Assembly (NCBI GenBank): GCA_050012375.1
Contig: JBEKHH010000002.1
Span: 98,034 to 162,033 of the forward strand
Direction of reading: 5' to 3'
DNA: 64,000 bases
Source: PALSA-1353 sp050012375
Lineage (GTDB): Bacteria > Planctomycetota > Phycisphaerae > Tepidisphaerales > Tepidisphaeraceae
Shown here: one piece after another, positions 34,563-42,057 of the stretch
Layout: the number at the start of each line of letters is the position of its first letter
Numbering within the stretch: the first letter of the stretch is position 1
Notes under the pieces: model-generated
What the model saw: the letters and a program-made list of their open reading frames with translations, nothing else
What the model was told of the DNA's origin: nothing
Databases searched by the model: none
Position numbers and translations under genes: made by a program

Positions 34563-34643
34563 CGGGACAGCTCTGAATTATTGAGGAAGAATTCAGAGCT
34601 GTCCCGTTTTTCCGTTCCCAGAGCTGTCCCGTTTTTCCGTTCC
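34563..34643. terminator. Perfect 17-bp hairpin with T-tract plus tandem copy of its right arm
   Basis: CGGGACAGCTCTGAATT (34563-34579), a 10-nt loop, then AATTCAGAGCTGTCCCG (34590-34606) followed by TTTTTCC: an intrinsic-terminator shape on the plus strand. The right arm plus tail is repeated: 25 identical nt at 34594-34618 and 34619-34643. It lies between the deacetylase remnant and the convergent ammonia-lyase stop. Confidence 0.7.
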
Positions 34644-34652
34644 CCGATCCCC

Positions 34653-36251
34653 TTACTCCGCGGGGAAATCGATCGCCCCGATCGGTAGCTCTTTGGCGCG
34701 GTAGAGGTCCAGAACGCTTTGGATGTCCACGTCCTGACGGCGGTCGGCGGTGTTCATTGGGACGATTCGCCGAATGGCCTGGTGCAATTCGCGGCTTCGG
34801 TGGTGACAGCCTTTGCCGCTGCGCAGGTCCAAAGCCTGGCACAGGGCAAGCTGGACGATGGCGAGCGTCGTTTCGGTCAGCTCGATGATGCGCAGCGCAT
34901 CGCGGGCTGCGATGGTTCCCATGCTCACCTTGTCCTGATTGTGAGATTCGGTGCTGCGGCTGAAAACGCTGGCGGGCATGGTCAGTTTCAACGCCTCCGC
35001 CGTCAGGGCCGATGCGGTGATCTGCATCGCCTTGAAGCCGTGATGGCTGACCTGATCGGCGCCCCGGGGGGCGACGAGATCGGCGGGCAGGCCGTTGTTC
35101 GTGTGCGGGTTGCACAGCAGGGCCATCTGGCGGTCGATCAGGTCGGCGATATTGGCGATGGCGATTTTGAGCATGTCCATGGCCATGCAGGGATGACCGC
35201 CGTAGAAGTTGCCGCCGTGGAGGACATCGCCGGTGGCGGGGTCGAGCAGGGGATTGTCGTTGGAGCTGTTGATTTCGGTTTCGATGAGGTCGCGGGCGAA
35301 AGTGAGGCAATCGGCCAGCACGCCGATCACGTGTGGCGCGCAGCGTATGGAATAGATGTCCTGAATTCTGCCATCGTGCTTTGAGCCATTCCTTGGCGCG
35401 TATTCGATGTCGTCGGCGATCCAGCGAGCGCAGGCGAGTTGGCCGGGATGCGGTTTTGCGAGGAAGAGCCGGGGATCGAAATGTCCGCGATTGCTGCGAA
35501 GCACGTCGCTGGCCATTGCCGTCAGCGCCGCGGACCAGCGCGAAATGCGGCGGGCGCGGTCATAGGCGATGCACGCCAGGCCGGTCATGACGCTGGTCCC
35601 GTTCATCAGGGCCAGGCTTTCCTTGGGGCGCAGTTCGATGGGCTCCAGGCGGGCGGCGGCCAGGGCGTCGGCGGCGGGCATGACACGGCCGTCGCAGGCA
35701 ACCTCGCGCTCGCCGATCAGCGCCGCGGCGATATAGGAAAGGGGGGTGAGGTCGCCGCTGGCGCCGACCGATCCCTCGGCCGGTATTTGGGGAAGAATCC
35801 GCCGGTTGATCAGGTCGCAGAGCCGCTGGAGCAGTACCGGCCGAACGCCGGAGCGGCCTTCGGCGAGGCTTTTCAGCCGCACGATCATGACCGCGACGGC
35901 TTCGATTTCATCGAGCATTCGCCCGGTTCCGCAGCCGTGAAAGCGCACCAGGTTGGTGGCCATCGCCGCCGTCAGGTCCGCCGGCACGGGTGTTTCGCAC
36001 GATGCGCCAAAGCCGGTGGTGACGCCGTAAATGACCCGATCGCTTTCGATGAGCCGATCAAGCAATTCGACGCTGCGGTTCAATTTTTGCTGGAAAGCGG
36101 GGGACTCATCGAGTGCGAGGCGAGCCGACCCCGTCGCCACCGCCATCACGTCGCCGATCCGGATTTTTGATGCGCCGATGGTGACCACCGGCTTTGCTTC
36201 GGCCGCGGAAGTTCGTTTGGCCTTGATGTTGTAGGTCTGGCTATCCGACAA
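34653..36251 (-). CDS. MIO-type aromatic amino acid ammonia-lyase (HAL/TAL/PAL family)
   Basis: 532 residues. Eliminates ammonia from His, Tyr or Phe to give an unsaturated acid. The MIO cofactor forms from Ala164-Ser165-Gly166 in SVGASGDLTPLSYIAA. Catalytic Tyr75 is in YGVTTGFG. NDNPL, FYGGHP and RIQDIYSIRCAPHVIG are also present. The substrate-selectivity pair, His-Leu in bacterial tyrosine lyases, Ser-His in histidine lyase and Phe-Leu in phenylalanine lyases, is Phe104-His105 here (NLVRFHGCG), which fits none exactly. The neighbouring ligase, ketosynthase and ACP suggest it makes an aromatic starter acid such as coumarate or cinnamate rather than degrading histidine (no hut genes nearby). 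Convergent with the deacetylase remnant. Confidence 0.9.
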   Translation of the reverse strand: MSDSQTYNIKAKRTSAAEAKPVVTIGASKIRIGDVMAVATGSARLALDESPAFQQKLNRSVELLDRLIESDRVIYGVTTGFGASCETPVPADLTAAMATNLVRFHGCGTGRMLDEIEAVAVMIVRLKSLAEGRSGVRPVLLQRLCDLINRRILPQIPAEGSVGASGDLTPLSYIAAALIGEREVACDGRVMPAADALAAARLEPIELRPKESLALMNGTSVMTGLACIAYDRARRISRWSAALTAMASDVLRSNRGHFDPRLFLAKPHPGQLACARWIADDIEYAPRNGSKHDGRIQDIYSIRCAPHVIGVLADCLTFARDLIETEINSSNDNPLLDPATGDVLHGGNFYGGHPCMAMDMLKIAIANIADLIDRQMALLCNPHTNNGLPADLVAPRGADQVSHHGFKAMQITASALTAEALKLTMPASVFSRSTESHNQDKVSMGTIAARDALRIIELTETTLAIVQLALCQALDLRSGKGCHHRSRELHQAIRRIVPMNTADRRQDVDIQSVLDLYRAKELPIGAIDFPAE

Positions 36252-36363
36252 GCCGGTCGATCATAATTCCCGGCGTCCGGCAATTCCAGTGAGGTCCGGG
36301 TTGTTCAGGTTGGAAGTGTGGGAAAAAGCGAAACTGCGGTCGGCGATTCTCGAAGGTCCAAAA

Positions 36364-36394
36364 AACGCGCTCCCCTTCGGGTCGCGGCTAAACG
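36364..36394 (+). repeat. 31-nt dispersed repeat, copy 2
   Basis: Matches the reverse complement of 4100-4130 at 30 of 31 positions. Located in the 168-nt gap between the ammonia-lyase start and the flavin oxidoreductase stop. No other feature seen in that gap. Confidence 0.8.
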
Positions 36395-36419
36395 GCAGGG
36401 GGGAGTCGAGATTTGTGCG

Positions 36420-37595
36420 CTATGCTCCCGCGGAAACCGCCAATCGACCGGCGGCGTCGCCGGTTGCCAAGCAAATTCCGCTGGCTCGGCTCGAGGCGGC
36501 CGCCCCGGAGGTCGCGGAAAGGCAGCAGCCGGCCGCCAGAAGGTTCTCAACAGCGGCGCTTCGCAACGCGTCGGGAGGAATGTCATAGTGATCGCCGATG
36601 GGGGGATAGGCGTAGGTCGGGCCGCGCGAGATATCCCATCGCTCAATCGGCCACCAGGCGTGGACGGCATCGGGGCCATGCTTGCGCGCTTGGAGGACAT
36701 CGTCTTCGCTGAGGAGATACTTTCCGCGCAATCGCAGACCGTCGCGGGGCAGAATTCGCGGCGATTTCTCCACGACCCGTGCCGAGGCGAATCCGGCAAT
36801 TTCTCGTTTAAGAAGTTCCACCACCTGATTGGCGAACGATTCCGCCTCGCCGGGGCCGAGTTCTTCCGGGTTGACGGCAAGTTTGCAGACCCCTTCGCCG
36901 GGGAGCGGGCCGGGATAAAAGACCGTGAAGCGGGCGGTGCGGGGCAAAGTTCCCTTTGCCACCGCCTTGGCCAGGGCATAGGGCGTTTCCAGGCGCAGCA
37001 TGTCGGGATCGCCGCCGAGTCCCGCCAATCGCACGGCGAAGCCGCCGAGCATCCGGGCTTCATCCGGCGGCAGGAACGCATCGTCGCCGGCCAGCCGCAG
37101 CACGTGGCCGCCGCCGGTGCAGTCGATCACGACACGCGCGTTGATCCAGCCGGCTCCTTGCAACTGGAGGGCGGTCAGACGGGGCCCGTCGCGTCGGACG
37201 GCGGTGACGCGGCAGCCCATGCGCAGATCGATCTTCGCTTCGGAGCAGATTTCCGACAGTGCCGCTTCCCACGCGGATGCCGGGAATTCCAGCACCCAGG
37301 CCTTGCCGAATTGTCGCGGAATGACGGATTTCGGCTCTTTGCGCTGCATCCGCTCGACAATGTTGCGCTGGGCCGAGGCGTTCAATGTATCCAGAACGTT
37401 TTTGGGAGGGCCGGAGTAAAGGCCGCACATGCAGCGATGCATCGCCGCCGTGACGGAACCCCCGAAGCGATTGGTGCTGTCGATCAGAATGACATGGGCG
37501 GCATTTCCAGCGGCCGCCGCCGCACAGACGCCCGCCGGGCCGGCGCCGACTACGGCAATGTCGTAGTCATCAATAACCCGGATCGTTTGGGTCAT
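36420..37595 (-). CDS. FAD-dependent oxidoreductase
   Basis: 391 residues from ATG 37595. Rossmann FAD-binding motif DIAVVGAGPAGVCAAAAAGN followed by VILIDSTNRFGGS; second FAD contact ARVVIDCTGGGHVLRLAGDD; C-terminal AAGCCLSATSGAAASSRASG with the flavin-binding Gly/Ala-rich stretch. The CMCGLY segment after the FAD motif is Cys-rich. It belongs to the broad FAD-dependent oxidoreductase family; the reaction in this cluster is not evident (oxidation of the aryl or polyene chain is one option). Its 5' end overlaps the small lipoprotein gene by 26 nt. Confidence 0.82.
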   Translation of the reverse strand: MTQTIRVIDDYDIAVVGAGPAGVCAAAAAGNAAHVILIDSTNRFGGSVTAAMHRCMCGLYSGPPKNVLDTLNASAQRNIVERMQRKEPKSVIPRQFGKAWVLEFPASAWEAALSEICSEAKIDLRMGCRVTAVRRDGPRLTALQLQGAGWINARVVIDCTGGGHVLRLAGDDAFLPPDEARMLGGFAVRLAGLGGDPDMLRLETPYALAKAVAKGTLPRTARFTVFYPGPLPGEGVCKLAVNPEELGPGEAESFANQVVELLKREIAGFASARVVEKSPRILPRDGLRLRGKYLLSEDDVLQARKHGPDAVHAWWPIERWDISRGPTYAYPPIGDHYDIPPDALRSAAVENLLAAGCCLSATSGAAASSRASGICLATGDAAGRLAVSAGA

Positions 37596-37971
37596 AGCTG
37601 ATATCGACCACGCTGTATCCGGACGTATAGCTGCTGTCGTTACCGAAGTAGATGACCCCCACGCCCTTGTAGTGGGCTACCAATCGAACATCATCGCTGC
37701 CGCTGTAATGAAAGGGAATCCACGCCTTGCCCGTTATATAGCTGCCAACGGATGTCGGCTGACCGATGGCGGCATAGACTGTGTCCCGCTCCTCGCCCAT
37801 TTTCACCTTGGCGAAAATGCTGTCGGGCGGAATGGGCCGAGTGGTGGCGGATGGGGCGACGGCGGCACTGTTGTCCGCCTGTGTCGTAGTGGTGTCGCCA
37901 CCGGAGTGGCAACCGGCAAAGAACCCGGCAAACGACAGGATGGCCATCAATCCGAGCAAACGCGTGGTCAT
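37570..37971 (-). CDS. Small BamE/SmpA-like lipoprotein
   Basis: 133 residues from ATG 37971. Signal peptide with lipobox FFAGC, a short Thr/Ala/Ser linker, then a compact domain FAKVKMGEERDTVYAAIGQP with the M-G-E/M-T..V...G.P pattern of SmpA/OmlA/BamE-type domains, ending in aromatic beta strands. Such domains help assemble outer-membrane or envelope complexes. It overlaps the flavin oxidoreductase start and follows the ketosynthase on the same strand, so it is part of the cluster and may serve envelope delivery of the product. Confidence 0.65.
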   Translation of the reverse strand: MTTRLLGLMAILSFAGFFAGCHSGGDTTTTQADNSAAVAPSATTRPIPPDSIFAKVKMGEERDTVYAAIGQPTSVGSYITGKAWIPFHYSGSDDVRLVAHYKGVGVIYFGNDSSYTSGYSVVDISYDPNDPGY

Positions 37972-38008
37972 AGCAGTGTCCTCTAAAAAGCGGTGGAGGG
38001 GGAATATA

Positions 38009-39244
38009 TCAGCGTACAACCGAGCAGGCAATAGCCGAGTTGATGCCTCCGAAGGCGAAGCTGTTTTTCAAAAACGCGGTGAATTTATGCGGCGTCTTTT
38101 CTCGAACGTGTGCGATGCCGGCGCAGGCGGGGTCCACTTCCTCCAGATTATGCGTCGGATAGATCACGCCGGAATTCATCATTTCAACCGTGGCGGCCAG
38201 TTCGATCGGGCCGGAGCCTCCAAGCGTGTGTCCCATGTTTCCCTTGAGGCTGCTGACCGGGACGTCTGCGCCGAATACCGCGCGAATCGCCCTGGCCTCG
38301 GCGGCATCGCCTTGCGTGGTCCCGGTGGCGTGGGCATTGACGTAGCCGATGTCGCGCGGCGAAAGCCCGGCGGTTTCCAGCGCCGTGCGCATGCACAGGG
38401 CCATCGACACGTCGTCGGATTGGCTGACGTGCAAGCCGTTGCTGCACGTGTGATAGCCGACCACCTCCGCCAGGATTGTCGCCCCGCGAGCGGCGGCGTG
38501 CTGGTATTCCTCCAGGACCACGACTCCGGCGCCGTCTCCGCAGACCAGTCCGTCGCGGGCAACGTCAAACGGCCGGGGCGTCCGGGAGGGAGAATCGTTG
38601 TACTTGCTGGAGGCGGCGTAGAGGATGTCGAACGATCCGACGACGGTTTCGTGCAATTCTTCAGCGCCGCCGCAGAGGACCACGTCCTGTCGCCCCAGGC
38701 GAATCTGGTCATACGCCGCCCCGACCGCCTGCAAGCCCGAAGCGCAGGCGGCGGAGGTCGCGGAAACAACGCCCTTGACGCCCAGATATTGTGCGACGTT
38801 CAGGGCTACTGTGTGAGACACGCAGCGGAAGAACTCCGACGCGCCCAACATCTCGTACTCGCTTCCGGCAAAAAGGGTTTCGTAGGTTTGCGTGAGGGCG
38901 ATGGGGCTGCCGGTGGTAGAGCCCATGATGCATCCGATCCGGGGGTTGGAGGCAATGCCGGCCGGATCGATCTGGGCGCGCTTCAGCGCCTGCAAGGAAG
39001 CCTGGACGGCGAAAATGCTCATCGGACTCATGGTGCGGCGCAAGGCGCGTGGGATGGCCTTGGGATCGCGAAGTTCCACGGGAGCCCCGACCTGGCAACG
39101 AAGACGGCCGAAGCGATTCCAATTCGGCGGCATCCTCCGCGTGCCGCAGGCGCCGGCGTCCAGGCCGCGCATCATCTCCTCCACTGAATAGCCGATGGGA
39201 GTGACGGCGCCGCAACCGGTTATGACCGCGCGCTTGAACTGCAT
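38009..39244 (-). CDS. Beta-ketoacyl-ACP synthase (KAS II/FabF-like)
   Basis: 411 residues. Performs decarboxylative Claisen condensation of malonyl-ACP with an acyl chain. The full active-site triad is visible: Cys167 in SATSAACASGLQAVG, His in NAHATGTTQGD and His in KGNMGHTLGGSG. Its length matches standalone FabF-type enzymes. Its 5' end overlaps the 3' end of the desaturase-like gene by 25 nt, indicating tight coupling. With the ketoreductase, ACP and ammonia-lyase it forms the core of an iterative type II system like those making aryl polyenes or flexirubin-type lipids. A dehydratase is not present in the window. Confidence 0.92.
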   Translation of the reverse strand: MQFKRAVITGCGAVTPIGYSVEEMMRGLDAGACGTRRMPPNWNRFGRLRCQVGAPVELRDPKAIPRALRRTMSPMSIFAVQASLQALKRAQIDPAGIASNPRIGCIMGSTTGSPIALTQTYETLFAGSEYEMLGASEFFRCVSHTVALNVAQYLGVKGVVSATSAACASGLQAVGAAYDQIRLGRQDVVLCGGAEELHETVVGSFDILYAASSKYNDSPSRTPRPFDVARDGLVCGDGAGVVVLEEYQHAAARGATILAEVVGYHTCSNGLHVSQSDDVSMALCMRTALETAGLSPRDIGYVNAHATGTTQGDAAEARAIRAVFGADVPVSSLKGNMGHTLGGSGPIELAATVEMMNSGVIYPTHNLEEVDPACAGIAHVREKTPHKFTAFLKNSFAFGGINSAIACSVVR

Positions 39245-40740
39245 GTTTTGCCAGCAAGATATTCCCTGAACACGTCCCGGCCCAGAATGCTGCGGCAGAC
39301 AAAAAACGCCGAGGTCATCGCCCCCAGCACACCGGGCAGCAAGGCACTCTGGCCCGCGGCGTAGAGGTTCGCCAGGGGCAGTCTTCCCGCGAGATTGAAT
39401 TGGCCGATCTTTTGACGAATCCCATAAGCGCTGCCGTCAGGGCTGTGCAGGTAGTCGCGGTAGGTCAGGGTTGAAGCGGAGTCGATCACATGCATTTCCC
39501 GGCACTCCGGGATGAATTGCCGGATGCGCCCCATGACCGATTCGGTTCGCTTGCGCTTATATTCGTAATACTCCGGCTGCCGCCGCTTCAACTTAGTCGC
39601 CGCCCAGCGCTCGATCGATTCCGGAAACGACACCTCGAGGGCGGTCACGGTGTTCACGGGTCCGTCCGATCCGCGCTCGCGGCTTCGCAACACAATCATC
39701 GGCCCGTCAACCGGCTCGGGCGAACGACAGGTGAGCATCGCATTGAGGTCCGTGTCCGGCAGGATCGACGAGAGCGTGACGGCGCCCCGCTCCTCCATCT
39801 CATCGAGCGTTCCGTACAAGGTGAAGAACCCATTGGTTGGTTCAAAATCCTCGATCCGGTCTCGAAACGCCTTGGAAATATTCTCTTCGGGAAGAATCGA
39901 CAAAATGCTGCGCGGGTGTATCGTGAAGATGCAGGATGAGGCGCTGACTTCGGTTCCATCGGACAATACGAATCTGCCGACTTTTCGCTGCTTGACGTCT
40001 TCGCATTTCTGGATAGTGCAGCGCGTCCGGATCTCAATGCGATCGTTCCGCAGCGCCTGCACCAGCGCATCGACGAACGCATCGCCGCCATTCTCCACTC
40101 GGGCCAGCGACTCCTGCATTCCAAAGCTGGCGCGGCAATGCGTGGAGAATGAAGCCTCGTTGGGACGCGTGCCGTAGCACATGCACAAGCCGCCCAGGAT
40201 CGTCTGGATGAGCGGGTCGGGAACGCATTCATCCAGCACCGACTGCAAAGTAACGCGGTCGGCCTCGATCGGAGGCGGGAACTCGTCGAATCCGGAAACA
40301 TGCAGGGTCGGCGTGTTGTCGATCACCTCTTGGAAGCGGGTGAAATACCGGTCGATCCCATCGGCGAGGCGCGGGAAATCGCGCTTGAGCTGCCGGCGCA
40401 CCACTTCGCTGCCGCAGGGAATGACGTATTCAATGCCGAGCGCGGGAAATATCATTCGATGGCACGCATCGCGCGGGAAGTAAATCGGGCGGATTTGCTC
40501 GCGAACTCCCAGGAGCGAGAGCATCACATCCAGCACTCCGGTGCCCTCATTATTGAACCCGCCGGTAAAATGGAATCCCACGTCGAAGGGAATTCCCTCG
40601 ACGCGAAAACGGGCCAGCGAACCGCCGAGGATCGACGCCTTCTCCAGCAGCAGCACTTTCTTCCCGTGCTGCGACAGGACTCGCGCCGCGGTCAATCCCG
40701 CGATTCCGCTTCCGACGACGATGCTATCGTAAACTTTCAT
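39220..40740 (-). CDS. Phytoene desaturase-like FAD/NAD-binding oxidoreductase
   Basis: 506 residues. N-terminal dinucleotide motif SIVVGSGIAGLTAARVLSQH and VLLLEKASILGGS; a conserved substrate-region VGFHFTGGF; C-terminal FAD contact NLYAAGQSALLPGVLGAMTS. This is the CrtI/amine-oxidase-like superfamily, which introduces or saturates double bonds in polyenes. No carotenoid genes are nearby, so action on the fatty/polyketide chain of this cluster is more likely than carotenoid synthesis. Operonic: overlaps the ketosynthase, and 10 nt separate it from the upstream ketoreductase gene. Confidence 0.82.
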   Translation of the reverse strand: MKVYDSIVVGSGIAGLTAARVLSQHGKKVLLLEKASILGGSLARFRVEGIPFDVGFHFTGGFNNEGTGVLDVMLSLLGVREQIRPIYFPRDACHRMIFPALGIEYVIPCGSEVVRRQLKRDFPRLADGIDRYFTRFQEVIDNTPTLHVSGFDEFPPPIEADRVTLQSVLDECVPDPLIQTILGGLCMCYGTRPNEASFSTHCRASFGMQESLARVENGGDAFVDALVQALRNDRIEIRTRCTIQKCEDVKQRKVGRFVLSDGTEVSASSCIFTIHPRSILSILPEENISKAFRDRIEDFEPTNGFFTLYGTLDEMEERGAVTLSSILPDTDLNAMLTCRSPEPVDGPMIVLRSRERGSDGPVNTVTALEVSFPESIERWAATKLKRRQPEYYEYKRKRTESVMGRIRQFIPECREMHVIDSASTLTYRDYLHSPDGSAYGIRQKIGQFNLAGRLPLANLYAAGQSALLPGVLGAMTSAFFVCRSILGRDVFREYLAGKTCSSSARS

Positions 40741-40750
40741 TTTTGTTGTT

Positions 40751-41521
40751 TCAGGTCGCCAGCCCGCCGTTAATCCCGATCACCTGCCCGTGGATATACA
40801 TGGACGGCTCGAGGCAGAGAAACTCGATGACCGAGGCGACGTCGTCAGGCTGGCCGATGCGTCCGAGCGGGATCATCGGCAGCAACCGCTCCTTGGGCAA
40901 GTTCGCCGTGAGGTCGGTGTCGATCAATCCGGGCGCCACGACGTTCACGAAGATATTCCGCTTCCCGATTTCGCGCGCCAGGGCCTTGCATGCGCCGATC
41001 AATCCCGCCTTGGCCGCGGAGTAATTGACCTGACCGGCCTGACCGACTTGTCCGGAAACCGACGCCACGGCCACGATGCGTCCGCGCCGGGCGCGAAGCA
41101 TTGAAAAAAGCACCGAGTTGATGACGTTGTAAAAACCGTCGAGGTCGGTGCGGATGACGGCGCTCCATTCCTCCGGTTTCATCCAGACCAGCAGATTATC
41201 GCGGGTGATTCCCGCGTTGTAAACGACGATGGAAGGAGCAATCAGCTCCGCGCGATCGCGCAGGGCCTTTTCAGTCGCTTCGCGATCGCTCACGTCGAAA
41301 CAAAGCAGCTCACATCGCCGGCCGAGCCGCTCAATCTGCCGCTGGGTCATTTGGGCCTGTTCGTGATTGCTGTGATAGGTGAGCCAGATATCGCAGCCGG
41401 AGCGAGCCAGCCGCAGCGCCGTGGCCCTCCCGATCCCCCGGCTGCCGCCCACGACCAGAGCAATGTTCGAGAGTTCTTCGGCCAAAGTGTCTTTCCGGGG
41501 GCGACTCTTTCTAACGCCCAT
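40751..41521 (-). CDS. 3-oxoacyl-ACP reductase (FabG-like SDR)
   Basis: 256 residues. NADPH-dependent reduction of beta-ketoacyl-ACP. Cofactor motif VVGGSRGIGRATAL, NAG in IVVYNAGITRDNLLVWM, catalytic Ser in VASVSGQVGQAGQ, Tyr and Lys in VNYSAAKAG, then VNVVAPGLIDTDL and the C-terminal GQVIGINGG. TRDNLL is characteristic of FabG. First gene of the minus-strand run ketoreductase - desaturase-like - ketosynthase - lipoprotein - flavin oxidoreductase - ammonia-lyase. Confidence 0.92.
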   Translation of the reverse strand: MGVRKSRPRKDTLAEELSNIALVVGGSRGIGRATALRLARSGCDIWLTYHSNHEQAQMTQRQIERLGRRCELLCFDVSDREATEKALRDRAELIAPSIVVYNAGITRDNLLVWMKPEEWSAVIRTDLDGFYNVINSVLFSMLRARRGRIVAVASVSGQVGQAGQVNYSAAKAGLIGACKALAREIGKRNIFVNVVAPGLIDTDLTANLPKERLLPMIPLGRIGQPDDVASVIEFLCLEPSMYIHGQVIGINGGLAT

Positions 41522-41683
41522 GGATGGTTTGCCTGCCGGCGGGGGAGTATACAGACCAGGCCACGATCATCAAACCAAAACGAAGGGTCGGATGGGCAGG
41601 ACAATCGCATGTTGCCTTTTTCCCCGGATTACCGCAACGTTTTTCATCAATCGAGCAGGTTCCTTAATTTCAAAGTTTAATTG

Positions 41684-41772
41684 AACCGCAGAGTCCGCTG
41701 AGGCCGCAGAGACGGACGCGGAGAAGAGTACTTTTCCGGGTTCTTCTCAGCGACCTCCGTGTGCTCTGCGGT
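41684..41772. repeat. Palindromic short-period repeat, CGCAGAG-type unit
   Basis: Left arm: AACCGCAGAGTCCGCTGAGG followed by CCGCAGAGACGGACGCGGAG. Right arm: CTTCTCAGCGACCTCCGTG then CTCTGCGGTT. The arms pair imperfectly; ends AACCGCAGAG/CTCTGCGGTT are perfect 10-bp complements. Confidence 0.8.
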
Positions 41773-41929
41773 TATAGATTGGATTGAAAGGGGGAAATCA
41801 CGGGCTTTCGATCATCCTGAAAAATCTTGGGATTTCCGGAGAGAGGGGATCAAAACGTCAACATGCGATTGGCCGAGCCTAGTGGGCCGATGCGACGCTC
41901 TTTGGCTGGCGGGGCAAACCGCCGGTTAC

Positions 41930-41935
41930 TATAAT
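41930..41935 (+). promoter_or_regulatory. Candidate -10 element for the AsmA-like gene
   Basis: TATAAT exactly, 123 nt before the ATG of the AsmA-like gene; no strong -35 at 16-18 nt (TGGCGG). A GAGGTG ribosome-binding sequence lies just before the ATG. Confidence 0.4.
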
Positions 41936-42057
41936 TCGGGTGGTTCAGAAGGTCCGCTCAAAACGGCGAGTTTTACGGTCGCGATCAGGGGAATTTTTTA
42001 ATAGCATGAACGATTCGCAGGCAAATCTGCGGCGAACTCGTTCGGTTGAGGTGAAAA

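Larger units (their letters stand above)
41522..42057. other. Divergent intergenic region with palindromic repeat and promoter
   Basis: 536 nt between divergent transcription units of the biosynthetic cluster. Holds the palindromic repeat at 41684-41772 and a probable -10 at 41930-41935 (separate entries). No RNA gene recognised. Confidence 0.6.

Noticed and set aside
34653..36251. hutH of a histidine-utilisation pathway
   Set aside because: No hutU, hutI or hutG nearby and the selectivity pair is not Ser-His; the context is biosynthetic.
37781..39187. 468-codon plus-strand frame opposite the ketosynthase
   Set aside because: Ketosynthase has the full Cys-His-His triad on the other strand.
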